NCBI RefSeq assembly: GCF_006716645.1
Contig: NZ_VFPL01000001.1
Location: forward strand, 4,898,001 to 4,962,000
From: Arcticibacter tournemirensis
GTDB taxonomy: Bacteria; Bacteroidota; Bacteroidia; Sphingobacteriales; Sphingobacteriaceae
DNA length: 64,000 bases
Direction of reading: 5' to 3'
Positions 43,926 to 52,804 of the stretch are shown in pieces. The position numbers and the translations under genes were made by a program. A model generated the notes under the pieces. The model was not told where the DNA came from. It worked only from the letters and a program-made list of their open reading frames with translations, and did no database searches. The number at the start of each line of letters is the position of its first letter. The first letter of the stretch is position 1.

Positions 43926-46388
43926 ATGAAGAATCTGTTTCTTATCGTTTTATTTATCAATTCTATTGTTCTTGCTCAGGAGCGTAAAGCCCCTGCCTAC
44001 CCTCTTGTTACTCACGATCCTTACTTCAGCATATGGTCTACATCAGACACATTAAACGCCGTAACAACCAGGCACTGGACGGGGACTGAGCAGTCGCTAA
44101 CCGGAGCGGTGAGTGTTGACGGGAAAGTATATAGTTTTCTTGGTAAGGAGGAAAGGGCTTACACCACTATTCTGCCTGCCTCCGATGAGAAGGTTCTCCC
44201 CGTTAGCTACACCAGCAATGAACCGGCAGGCGACTGGACGGCTGTTAACTTTGATGACAGCCAATGGAAAGCTGCGTCTGGAGCGGCCGGAAGTAACCCT
44301 GCCGACGCTAACACGCCATGGGATAATAAAGATATCTGGATACGACGAACTTTCAACATCAGCAAACAAAGCAACGGGCGGCTTTTTCTTAAAATCAGGC
44401 ACGATGACTATGCCACCGTTTACCTCAACGGCCGGCAAATCTATAATGTGCAAAAGTTTGTAGGAAAGTACACTTATGTACCGCTCGGCGGAAATGGTAT
44501 CAATAGCCTGAAACCCGGAAAAAACATACTTGCCATTCATGCCGTTAACGATGGCGGCCCTTCATCTGTCGATGCGGGTTTAGCCACAGAGCAGGAAGGG
44601 CAGGACGCATTCAAAATAATACCGGCCAGGCAGAAAAGTTTTGAACTTACAGCAACACAGAGCATCTATAAATTCACTTGCGGAACGGTTGACCTGACTG
44701 TCGCCTTTACCTCGCCACTGTTAATGAACAACCTCAATCTGTTGTCACGGCCTATCAGCTATATTTCTACAACAGTAAACGCAAATGATGGAAAAACGCA
44801 CAATGTAAAGATATACTTCGGAGCATCAACACGCCTCGCGACTCATACTCCGTATCAACAAGTTAAGGCTCAGAAATACAATTCGGCCGGGCTCTCCATC
44901 TTAAAGGCAGGGACTGTAGAACAACCTGTGCTCAAGAAGACCGGTGATGATGTACGGATAGATTGGGGCTATATGTATGTCGCTGTTCCTTCTGAATATA
45001 AAAGCGTTCAGTCGGTCACGGCACCGGGTGCAGCACTGAAGTCATTGGTTTCGCAATCCTCAAATACCACCGCTTCGTTGACTAAGGGTGAAGGGCTGAT
45101 GTTAAATACCGTTATTCCGTTAGGCAATGTTAGCAGCAAGGTACAGGAGCAGTTTATCATACTCGGATATGATGACCTGTATTCGGTTCAATATTTCAAT
45201 AATAATTTAAGACCATGGTGGAATAACGAGGGTAAAGAAACGATGGAAAGTCAATTAACGACTGCTGCTAAGGAGTATAGATCTGTCATGCAGCAATGTA
45301 CTGCATTTGACCGTGAGCTCTATACTGACGCAGTTAAGTCGGGCGGAGAAACTTATGCAAAGCTTTGTGTAATCGCTTACCGGCAGGCAATCTCCGCTCA
45401 TAAGCTGGTTAAAAGCAAGGACAATGAGATTCTGTTCCTGTCGAAAGAAAATTTCAGCAATGGCTCTATAGGTACGGTAGATGTTACATACCCCTCGGCC
45501 CCGCTGTTCCTCCTTTATAATCCCGACTTGCTTAAGGGTATGCTAAACGGGATATTTCACTACAGCGAGAGTGGAAAATGGAATAAAGATTATGCAGCAC
45601 ACGATCTGGGTACCTACCCAATTGCAAATGGCCAGACCTACGGAGGAGATATGCCAGTTGAAGAGTCGGGTAATATGCTCATTCTTACAGCCGCTATCGC
45701 CAAAGCTGAAGGCAACGCACAGTATGCAAAGAAACACTGGAAAACACTCACCACCTGGGCTGAATATCTGAGCAATGAAGGTTTTGATCCTGCCAATCAG
45801 CTGTCGACTGATGATTTTGCCGGTCACCTTGCTCGAAATGCCAACCTTTCTGTTAAAGCAATAGTAGCATTGGGGGGATATGGCATGCTCGCCGATATGC
45901 TAGGTTATAAAGATGTAGCTGTTAAATACACCGCCATGGCTAAAGACATGGCCAAACGATGGATGGTGATAGCCGATGCCGGAGATCACTACGCTCTTAC
46001 CTTTAACGACAAAAACACCTGGAGCCAGAAATATAACCTGGTTTGGGATAAAGTATTAAAGCTCGGTTTGTTCCCGAAAGAGGTATACAACAAGGAAGTT
46101 AAGTTTTACCTTACTAAGCAAAATCAATATGGTCTTCCTCTCGACAGCCGTAAAACATACACCAAGTCCGACTGGATCTTGTGGTCAGCTACGCTCGCAG
46201 ATAACCGCAACGATTTTGAATCGCTTATAGCGCCTGTTTATAAATATGCATTAGAGACGCCTGATCGCGTTCCACTCAGCGACTGGCATGAAACAAAAGA
46301 TGCCAAAAGACAAAATTTCACAGCTCGAAGTGTTGTCGGCGCGTTTTATATAAAGATACTGGAGGATAAGTTGGCTGGGAAAGAATAA
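43926..46388 (+). CDS. Glutaminase-family exported enzyme (DUF4964/DUF5127/DUF4965/DUF1793) with GH2-like insert
   Basis: The protein has 820 residues; the start MKNLFLIVLF is preferred over an ATG six codons upstream because it begins a clean signal peptide (cleavage near LAQ). APAYPLVTHDPYFSIWS is the DUF4964 opening. Residues about 90-190 hold a jelly-roll sugar-binding-like segment (WTAVNFDDSQWK, IWIRRTFNI, YLNGRQIYN). DUF5127 follows, then the helical DUF4965/DUF1793 barrel with QAISAHKLV, GGDMPVEESGNMLIL and WKTLTTWAEYL. The family is named for a fungal glutaminase A. Many members may act on glycans instead, so the substrate is uncertain. Confidence 0.85.
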   Translation: MKNLFLIVLFINSIVLAQERKAPAYPLVTHDPYFSIWSTSDTLNAVTTRHWTGTEQSLTGAVSVDGKVYSFLGKEERAYTTILPASDEKVLPVSYTSNEPAGDWTAVNFDDSQWKAASGAAGSNPADANTPWDNKDIWIRRTFNISKQSNGRLFLKIRHDDYATVYLNGRQIYNVQKFVGKYTYVPLGGNGINSLKPGKNILAIHAVNDGGPSSVDAGLATEQEGQDAFKIIPARQKSFELTATQSIYKFTCGTVDLTVAFTSPLLMNNLNLLSRPISYISTTVNANDGKTHNVKIYFGASTRLATHTPYQQVKAQKYNSAGLSILKAGTVEQPVLKKTGDDVRIDWGYMYVAVPSEYKSVQSVTAPGAALKSLVSQSSNTTASLTKGEGLMLNTVIPLGNVSSKVQEQFIILGYDDLYSVQYFNNNLRPWWNNEGKETMESQLTTAAKEYRSVMQQCTAFDRELYTDAVKSGGETYAKLCVIAYRQAISAHKLVKSKDNEILFLSKENFSNGSIGTVDVTYPSAPLFLLYNPDLLKGMLNGIFHYSESGKWNKDYAAHDLGTYPIANGQTYGGDMPVEESGNMLILTAAIAKAEGNAQYAKKHWKTLTTWAEYLSNEGFDPANQLSTDDFAGHLARNANLSVKAIVALGGYGMLADMLGYKDVAVKYTAMAKDMAKRWMVIADAGDHYALTFNDKNTWSQKYNLVWDKVLKLGLFPKEVYNKEVKFYLTKQNQYGLPLDSRKTYTKSDWILWSATLADNRNDFESLIAPVYKYALETPDRVPLSDWHETKDAKRQNFTARSVVGAFYIKILEDKLAGKE

Positions 46389-46449
46389 AGTTGGAGCATA
46401 ATTTAATCGGATAGGAGGAACGGGATTAATTCCCGTTCCGACCTTCCAC

Positions 46450-46481
46450 AGCACCGCACGTACCGTTCGGTATACGGCGCT
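46450..46481 (-). other. Group II intron domain V
   Basis: AGCGCCG and CGGTGCT form the lower stem, with GTA and ACCGAACGGT above. This is the catalytic domain, starting 3 nt after the maturase stop codon. Confidence 0.75.
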
Positions 46482-46484
46482 TCC

Positions 46485-47816
46485 CTAAGTTGTAACACAA
46501 ACTCGCTTGTATTCTGCCAGTAAAGATGGGTATCCCAGTTGTTTAAGATAGTAGTTGGAAAGGGTTGTTGTCAGTATCCAGCTTTTTGCTGTGTGCCAGT
46601 AACTTTTCCTTGTATGTGCCCATTCGTACGCCTTGTACTTACTTACGCCTAGTTGTACTAAGTTCCTAATTTTAGACTTGCTATGTTTCCATTGTTTCCA
46701 TTTGACCATACGTAGCCTACGACGGTACCACATATCCAGTTGCCCCAGTTTCGTCCCCATGTCCGCTAGTTTAAAGTAGTGCATCCAGCCTGTGAGGTAT
46801 TCCCTCAAGTAGAGAATTCGCTGTTCATCGCTCCAACCTCGACTGCGGCCCGTTAGTCCTTTAATCCTAGCTTTCATCTTCCCTAGACTTTTAGGGTGAA
46901 TACGTAAGCGCGACTCCCCTCTGTAATTGTAGAAACTATAGCCTAGAAATTTAATCGTGGATACATGACGAACGACGCTTTTCTCTTTATTGACTTTAAG
47001 CATCAGCTTACCTTCAACAAATTTTGTGATCGATTCCATAACCCGTGAGGCACTCCGTTTACTACGACAAAGTATCATAAGGTCATCAGCGTAACGTACA
47101 AATTTGTGTCCTCGAGATTCCAGTTCTTTGTCCAGTTCATCAAGCATAATATTGCTCAAAAGTGGGCTTAGTGGGCCTCCTTGAGGTACACCTTCTGTAG
47201 TTACTATAGTCCTTCCGTTTATTTCTACACCTGCTCTCAAGTATCGATGGATAAGTGAGATCAGTCTTCCGTCTTTGATCGTGCGTGATAATAATTCAAT
47301 CAGTTTACTGTGATTCACCGTATCGAAGAACTTCTCTAAGTCCATGTCTACGGAATAATTATACCCCTGTTGAATGTATTCCTTGCATTTGATAAGCGCT
47401 TGATGCGCGTTGCGACCCGGACGAAAACCATAGCTGTGGTCACTGAATTCAGGTTCGTAGATTGGTGTCAGGATTTGACTAATGCCCTGCTGGATGAGCC
47501 GATCAACTACTGTTGGGATGCCCAGCATTCGCTTTGACCCATTGTCTTTAGGAATTTCAACACGTCTTACTGCAGAAGGATAGTAACTCCCTTGCTTGAT
47601 GGATGTTAAAAGTTTCTCCTTATGCTCTCTAAGATAATCCCCAAGGGATTCGACGCCCATCTTATCGATACCTCCAGCACCACGATTACCGACCACTTGT
47701 ACATAGGCAGCATTTAGGTTCTGACGGTCAAGAAGTTGTTCTAACAGTTCATCTACTCGTGTGTTTGTGTCTGTGAGGTTCTTTTCAATCATCCTAATAA
47801 AAGTCTGCCCTCCCAC
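46485..47816 (-). CDS. ltrA: Group II intron reverse transcriptase/maturase
   Basis: The protein has 443 residues counting from a GTG; an ATG eight codons in (47792) is equally plausible. Reverse transcriptase blocks: NRGAGGIDKMGVES, RRVEIPKDNGSKRMLGIP, DLEKFFDTVNHSKL, GVPQGGPLSPLLSNIMLDELD and the active site FVRYADDLMIL. A maturase X/thumb domain (about 300-430) follows. No HNH endonuclease with CxxC pairs is present, which agrees with class C introns. It helps splicing and copies the intron into new sites. The frame is intact. Confidence 0.95.
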   Translation of the reverse strand: MGGQTFIRMIEKNLTDTNTRVDELLEQLLDRQNLNAAYVQVVGNRGAGGIDKMGVESLGDYLREHKEKLLTSIKQGSYYPSAVRRVEIPKDNGSKRMLGIPTVVDRLIQQGISQILTPIYEPEFSDHSYGFRPGRNAHQALIKCKEYIQQGYNYSVDMDLEKFFDTVNHSKLIELLSRTIKDGRLISLIHRYLRAGVEINGRTIVTTEGVPQGGPLSPLLSNIMLDELDKELESRGHKFVRYADDLMILCRSKRSASRVMESITKFVEGKLMLKVNKEKSVVRHVSTIKFLGYSFYNYRGESRLRIHPKSLGKMKARIKGLTGRSRGWSDEQRILYLREYLTGWMHYFKLADMGTKLGQLDMWYRRRLRMVKWKQWKHSKSKIRNLVQLGVSKYKAYEWAHTRKSYWHTAKSWILTTTLSNYYLKQLGYPSLLAEYKRVCVTT

Positions 47817-48311
47817 ATAGCATTCGGGTTCCGCCCTATTCTTTTGTGATCAGGTTGATAAACGTTATCAATTTTCTGCATTCTATCCTTCATTAGGTAA
47901 TTCTCATTTATTGATCACTAACTTAAGGTTCATTCCTTCCTTGCTTTGCCGTAAGCAAGTACTACGAAATCGGCTGACTTCTCACAGCTAGCTTTACTCC
48001 TTGCTTCTGAAAAAAAAAACTTCCACAAGTCTGTGAGATCTCCCCGGGTAAGAACGATAACTTTCCTCTCATGTGTCTGCTACATTTACCTTGATGCTTC
48101 TGTACAGTATAGGACTTTAGTTTGTGTTGCAACCTCATCCAGCATCGTAGGCCTTATATGTAGTTTCTGTCCGTCAGACCGAGAATTTGCCTGAGGCTTC
48201 CTTCAGATTCCACCTCACGGTGGACACCCTTGCCTTCGGCTAACACTTCCAACTGTAATGGCGTGTTCGGGACTTGCACCCTAGAGTTATCGCCCATGCC
48301 GGGCGCACAAC

Positions 48312-48352
48312 AAAGAAGCCGCCGTCCCCAAGTAAGTGACGGCGGCTTCTTT
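48312..48352 (-). terminator. Terminator hairpin of the lipoprotein gene, intron target
   Basis: AAAGAAGCCGCCGTC and GACGGCGGCTTCTTT pair perfectly (15 bp) around an 11-nt loop, 14 bp after the lipoprotein stop. The intron begins where the T-tract would continue, so the T-run is interrupted after TTTGTT. Confidence 0.9.
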
Positions 48353-48365
48353 GATGGTTCTAATC

Positions 48366-49772
48366 TTAGAAGGTTGCTCCTGCCGAAGCAGCTGAGCCCG
48401 CTTTTAGTACAAAGCTTGGCGCTGTGAGGCTAAATGGATTATTAAGCAGATTAGCGGCATCAACAGCAGTAATCGTCTTATTATTTTTAGAATTGAAATA
48501 ATCTTCAAGCTCTTTAACTGTAGCGAAGGAAGGAGCATTGCCATTAGCGTTCTTACCATCAGCAACCAGTTCTTTTCCTGCAGTGAATGACTGATAAATA
48601 TTGTTCTTCATAGCTGAAGTTTCATCTTTAATAGCATCTCCAGTTTCTTTGTCACGAATATCCAGGCCGTATCTATGGTTAATGAAAATAGAATTCGCTA
48701 ACACAAACTTGACTCCCCTTCTCCACAAATTGGCGTATTCGTGCCGTTCATTAACACCTGTATTACCAGGACCAATAATCGTCATGTTAGAAATTACCGG
48801 ACGAGTTCTTGGACTGGTCGTAAACTGCGATTCAGAATTATCAGCTTCTATCCCATTAGACTGGCCGGCAGCGTCAAAATTAGCAGGATCACGTTGGCCC
48901 ACCAAAAATTGAAGTTTACCTGAATAGCCGTTATCGAAGTCAAATACATCATCAACTGTTCCAATAGAGATTAGATGCTTTGCATTTACTGTACCACCAA
49001 ACCACTCGAATGAGTCATCACCACTATAAGATACCTGAACGTAGTCTACTGTTGTTGCCGCGCCGACAGAGCCAAAAGTAATACCATTGATCTCATTATT
49101 GGGCTGGAATTCGACGCCCGGGAATTCGACACGAACGTATTTAAGGCTTCCGGAATTATCGTTATCATCGGTACCCCCGTGTTTTCCAACACCGGTATCG
49201 TCGTTTACACCACCTTCAATAACTCCTTCACTGCCCGGAAGATTATTTTTGGCCTTTCCTAATATTATAATGCCGCCCCAGTCCCCAGGATGTCGTTGCC
49301 CCGCGGAAAAGTTTGAGGTAAACACAATGGGTTCTGTACTCGTTCCATTAGCAACTAATTTTCCCCCCCTGGCAATAATCAAACTACCTTTAGTATTTTT
49401 ATCTCCCCGGATAATTGTTCCGGCAGGAATAGTAAGTGTTGCACCGCTTTTAACGTACACAAACCCTTTCAAGAGATATGTTCCCTTTGCAAGCGTCCTG
49501 TCGGTTGTTATTTCCCCTTCAATAGTAGAAGTTGTAGCAGAGTACTCAGTAGTTTGAGGATTAAAGTTTGCCCAACCTGCTGCCCAGTCGTTTGTCCCAA
49601 ACGCACCAAGATAAACTACTTTGTCGAAAAATGAATCGCTCAGTTCGGCAATGTTATCTTTTGGTTCTTCGGGTTCTTCATCATTATCGTTCTTACTACA
49701 AGCCGAAAAGATGGTTAAACCTAACATCAGAACCAATAATAAACTTTGTCTTTTTTGTTTCATATCTATCAT
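48366..49772 (-). CDS. Beta-helix-like surface lipoprotein, partner of the TonB receptor
   Basis: The protein has 468 residues (Met4 at 49763 is an alternative start). The lipobox IFSAC (Cys25) is followed by an acidic linker (KNDNDEEPEEPKDN). The body is beta-rich with Gly and Asn turns (GTIIRGDKNTKGSLIIARGGKL, GDWGGIIILGKAKNN, GVIEGGVNDD), consistent with a parallel beta-helix. No enzyme motif is seen. It lies 102 bp after the TonB-dependent receptor gene, and such pairs usually form an outer-membrane uptake complex. The spacer between them carries a 9-bp hairpin at 49808-49839. The substrate is unknown; receptor regulation suggests phosphate-related uptake. Confidence 0.75.
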   Translation of the reverse strand: MIDMKQKRQSLLLVLMLGLTIFSACSKNDNDEEPEEPKDNIAELSDSFFDKVVYLGAFGTNDWAAGWANFNPQTTEYSATTSTIEGEITTDRTLAKGTYLLKGFVYVKSGATLTIPAGTIIRGDKNTKGSLIIARGGKLVANGTSTEPIVFTSNFSAGQRHPGDWGGIIILGKAKNNLPGSEGVIEGGVNDDTGVGKHGGTDDNDNSGSLKYVRVEFPGVEFQPNNEINGITFGSVGAATTVDYVQVSYSGDDSFEWFGGTVNAKHLISIGTVDDVFDFDNGYSGKLQFLVGQRDPANFDAAGQSNGIEADNSESQFTTSPRTRPVISNMTIIGPGNTGVNERHEYANLWRRGVKFVLANSIFINHRYGLDIRDKETGDAIKDETSAMKNNIYQSFTAGKELVADGKNANGNAPSFATVKELEDYFNSKNNKTITAVDAANLLNNPFSLTAPSFVLKAGSAASAGATF

Positions 49773-49807
49773 ATTTTTCTGTGGTAAAATTACCGGATTA
49801 AGGTTAA

Positions 49808-49839
49808 GAGGATATTAAACGTATATTATCAATATCCTC
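49808..49839 (-). promoter_or_regulatory. Intercistronic hairpin between TonB receptor and lipoprotein genes
   Basis: GAGGATATT and AATATCCTC pair perfectly (9 bp, 14-nt loop). No T-tract follows, so it is more likely an mRNA-stability or processing element than a terminator. Three TTAA-type repeats spaced 11-12 bp lie just upstream at 49845-49875. Confidence 0.5.
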
Positions 49840-49874
49840 TACTTGTGTTAACTCAATATTAAGCGAAAGGTTAA

Positions 49875-52664
49875 CTATAGGTTATAAGAGAACCCAAGAG
49901 TAAAAGTAGAACCGAGGGTATACGAACGGTTTAAATTGTCACCTTTATCATATTTACCATTATCATTGACATCTTGGTATTCTATGTACTTGTTATTCAG
50001 TATATCTCCATAATTAAGTTTTATTTCTGACCGTCCGGAAGAAAGCTTCTTTGAGATTTGGAAATCAAGGACATTCCGAGGCTTTTCATACAAGTCAATA
50101 TCATTAATATTCCCTACCGCTACGATCCTCCGTCCGAAGGTATTATACAAGAGACTTAGGCCAAGTGGATTTTTTGATGAAGAATTATATTGTAAGCCAG
50201 CGTTGATAAGATACGGGGATTGCCCCTGAAGCGGACGTTCGCCATCTTTATTAATCCTAACCTTTGAAACTTCTACTCTTGAATCTATATATGAAGCATT
50301 AGCGCTGAAGGTTAAATTCTTCAGTATCTCATTGATAAAGTCAAGGTTCTTCCTCACTTCAAATTCCACTCCGTATAGATTAGCCGTAGGAGCATTCCAG
50401 TAAGAGAAGCTTCGGCCGGAGCTAAAGTCGAGCGACTGCTCAATGGGATCTTCAAAGTATTTATAGAATGCAGAGACTGATATTACTTCGCCAGCTTTTG
50501 GATAAACCGCATATCCGAGATCAAAATTATTTGTGCTTGACTGTCTTAAAACAGGAGATCCCGTAACATTGGCATTTCTCTTGTGATCATAAAAAGAGAA
50601 AGGAGCTATCTCTCTAAATTCAGGTCTCCCTACGGTTCGCGAAGCCGACATACGAATGCTGCTCTTTTCAGAAGCGTTGAAAATGAGGTTTATAGACGGA
50701 AGTATGTTATTATATATTGTGTCTACATTTAAGGGATTGTTGTTGTTATTGGTGGAGGCCAGCTTCTGATGGTAAGACTCAAATCTTGCACCGATGCCTA
50801 ATCTCAATTTTTCTGAAAGAAATCCGTCGAACATGGCATACCCGGCGTTCAAGAGTGCGCTTCCGTCATAATGATCAGTACCATTCGTAATGTCCTGTAA
50901 GAGGAACCCTCCTACCCTTATATTTTCGTCATTAAACAGTTGATCCTGAGGGTAAGTCTGCAGGGAAGTATCAAAGCTCACATCTCCGGTGGCTCCACTG
51001 GTATAACCCAGCACCCGTGCGCCGAAATTCCTATCGCGATATTGACCGCTATAACCAAACTTGAGTTTACTATTTTGCTTAAAGAGCGAAACAGGAACCG
51101 TAAAATTGGCTGCTCCGCCATAAATGTTTTCGTCAAGATTAGAATAGAAATCACCCAGAACAGTGGGAGATCCTACAAGTCCAACATTCAATTTGTAGGG
51201 ACCGTCGGGCGAATCAGTTGAACTTTGGGTTGTTAGTCGTTTAAACCCAGGCTCCGCTCTCTTGGTACTGGCATAATTCAGATTCCAGTCTAGCTTAAGT
51301 TTAGAACCTAAAGCATGGTCGCCTAAGAGCTGGCTTGAAACCAATGATCTTTCAAGCAGGTAGTTAAAATTATTCTGCACGTAACTATCAATTTCAACTC
51401 CCGACCTTGACGTAAACTGTTGTTCGACCACCTTGTTATAGATATTCTTTAAGGCTAACTTATTAGTCCCCCACGAATACGCAAAGTTGGCCAGGGCGCC
51501 AATATTCGTATTATAATTATACAGGTTATCTGAATATTCAAAATTTAAACTTTGCCCCACGTATCCGTTCGTCTCCCCTTTTTGCAGACGTTCGTCGTAC
51601 CGATACGATAAAGACAGAACCGCACCGAATTTACTGTTGTTCTTTAAAACTTTACTATCTCCGTAACTGAGCTGAAGGATAGGACTTGGGATTGAGGTGT
51701 ATTTCTGAGGCCCCCAGTTATTTGAAAACTTACGCGCTTCCTGAATCTGTTGATCAAGCGGCATATTAGTGTACGTACTCTTTGAAGGGAATGAAGACGG
51801 CAAATCGCGTCCTTTATCATAAGAACCAAACAACGCTTTATTTTTATTGGTCGGGCCTATAAAGTCTTTAAATGTCGACTGTGTATTGTATGATGTACCA
51901 AGGCTCAGATTCAAGAACTTTGAATCTGGAAAATCTTTGGTAGAGATTTGCACAACACCTCCGGAAAAATCTCCTGGAAGATCGGCTGATGCGGATTTGT
52001 TAACAACTATCTTATCTATCAGATTAGAAGGAAGTATATCAAACGAAAAGGCTTTTTTATCAGGTTCCGTGTTTGGTAGCGTTGAATTATTGAGCATAGC
52101 CGAGTTGTATCTATCAGCCAAGCCCCTAACTACGATAAACTTATTTTCCTGAATACTTGCGCCACTCACTCTCCTTAGAACGTCAGATGTATTTCTGTCG
52201 GGCGATCTTCTTATCTGTTCGGCTGAGATACCGCTTGAGATACTGATGCTGTTTTTCTGTTGAGCATACAAAGCCCCCACGCTTTCCTGTCGTGCAGACG
52301 CTGTAATTACAACCTGTTGCAGTTGCTGGCCTCCTGCCTCGTCCATCACCAGATCCATAACAGAAACGGCTCCGGCCCGAACAGCTATGTCAGAAATCCT
52401 CTTTGTTTGATACCCAACGTATGAAAAAGTAAGCGTATAACGGCCTGCAGCCAAACCTCCTATATTGTATCTCCCTTCAACGTCGGTCGACACGCCCTTG
52501 TTTGCACCCTCTACTTTAACAGTTAGGCCGATCAGGGCTTCCCCTGTCTTTTTATCCGTTACTTTTCCTGCAATCCTGCCCGTCTGTTGCGCTGTAACGA
52601 CGAAAACACTGAGAATAAATACGATAAGCAGTCCTGTAACTTTGAAAATGTAATTTTTTTTCAC
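49875..52664 (-). CDS. TonB-dependent outer-membrane receptor
   Basis: The protein has 929 residues from a GTG; no ATG is available nearby upstream. Signal peptide 1-25 (cleavage near VTA-Q). A carboxypeptidase-regulatory-like domain follows (about 29-108: GRIAGKVTDKKTGEALIG, YVGYQTKRI). The plug domain is at about 125-235 (VLRRVSGASIQENKFIVVRGLADRYNSAMLN). The 22-strand barrel ends in LGSTFTLGFSYNL. There is no SusD partner, so it is not a SusC glycan receptor. It imports a scarce solute using TonB-ExbBD energy. The promoter carries six 11-bp-phased repeats. Confidence 0.93.
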   Translation of the reverse strand: MKKNYIFKVTGLLIVFILSVFVVTAQQTGRIAGKVTDKKTGEALIGLTVKVEGANKGVSTDVEGRYNIGGLAAGRYTLTFSYVGYQTKRISDIAVRAGAVSVMDLVMDEAGGQQLQQVVITASARQESVGALYAQQKNSISISSGISAEQIRRSPDRNTSDVLRRVSGASIQENKFIVVRGLADRYNSAMLNNSTLPNTEPDKKAFSFDILPSNLIDKIVVNKSASADLPGDFSGGVVQISTKDFPDSKFLNLSLGTSYNTQSTFKDFIGPTNKNKALFGSYDKGRDLPSSFPSKSTYTNMPLDQQIQEARKFSNNWGPQKYTSIPSPILQLSYGDSKVLKNNSKFGAVLSLSYRYDERLQKGETNGYVGQSLNFEYSDNLYNYNTNIGALANFAYSWGTNKLALKNIYNKVVEQQFTSRSGVEIDSYVQNNFNYLLERSLVSSQLLGDHALGSKLKLDWNLNYASTKRAEPGFKRLTTQSSTDSPDGPYKLNVGLVGSPTVLGDFYSNLDENIYGGAANFTVPVSLFKQNSKLKFGYSGQYRDRNFGARVLGYTSGATGDVSFDTSLQTYPQDQLFNDENIRVGGFLLQDITNGTDHYDGSALLNAGYAMFDGFLSEKLRLGIGARFESYHQKLASTNNNNNPLNVDTIYNNILPSINLIFNASEKSSIRMSASRTVGRPEFREIAPFSFYDHKRNANVTGSPVLRQSSTNNFDLGYAVYPKAGEVISVSAFYKYFEDPIEQSLDFSSGRSFSYWNAPTANLYGVEFEVRKNLDFINEILKNLTFSANASYIDSRVEVSKVRINKDGERPLQGQSPYLINAGLQYNSSSKNPLGLSLLYNTFGRRIVAVGNINDIDLYEKPRNVLDFQISKKLSSGRSEIKLNYGDILNNKYIEYQDVNDNGKYDKGDNLNRSYTLGSTFTLGFSYNL

Positions 52665-52685
52665 TTTTGTACTTTTTGTTCGCTA

Positions 52686-52693
52686 CAAAAGTA
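52686..52693 (-). promoter_or_regulatory. -7 element of the TonB receptor promoter
   Basis: TACTTTTG on the minus strand is a perfect TAnnTTTG, 22 bp upstream of the GTG start codon. No -33 box is seen at the usual distance. That place is taken by the 11-bp repeat array, as expected for an activator-dependent promoter. Confidence 0.65.
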
Positions 52694-52701
52694 TTATCAC
52701 A

Positions 52702-52764
52702 ATGTTAGCAGGATGTTAGCTATTAATTAAGTATAGGTAAGCTGAATGTTAACTAAAGATTAAC
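52702..52764 (-). promoter_or_regulatory. Array of six 11-bp-phased direct repeats, Pho-box-like operator
   Basis: On the minus strand the units GTTAATCT, GTTAACAT, GCTTACCT, CTTAATTA, GCTAACAT, GCTAACAT start exactly 11 bp apart. Five of six keep at least 6 of 8 positions of the consensus GCTAACAT. The last unit ends 9 bp before the -7 element. The 11-bp spacing is that of OmpR/PhoB-family binding sites. Confidence 0.6.
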
Positions 52765-52804
52765 ACGAGCGAGAGGCGTAAGATACGGTAAGTGTACGGC
52801 AGAG

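Larger units (their letters stand above)
46407..48308 (-). mobile_element. Group IIC-like intron (1.9 kb) with maturase
   Basis: The 5' end reads GTGCGCCCGGCATGGGC followed by CTCTAGGGTGCAAGTCC, typical of bacterial group II introns, at 48308. The 3' end is placed at 46407 after domain VI, ending CTATCCGAT (uncertain by a few nt). Domain V and a domain VI stem (46418-46440) are both recognisable. The insertion point is 3 bp after a perfect 15-bp terminator hairpin, the target type known for class C introns. The element is in the same direction as that terminator, so it rides on the lipoprotein gene's read-through. Confidence 0.88.
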
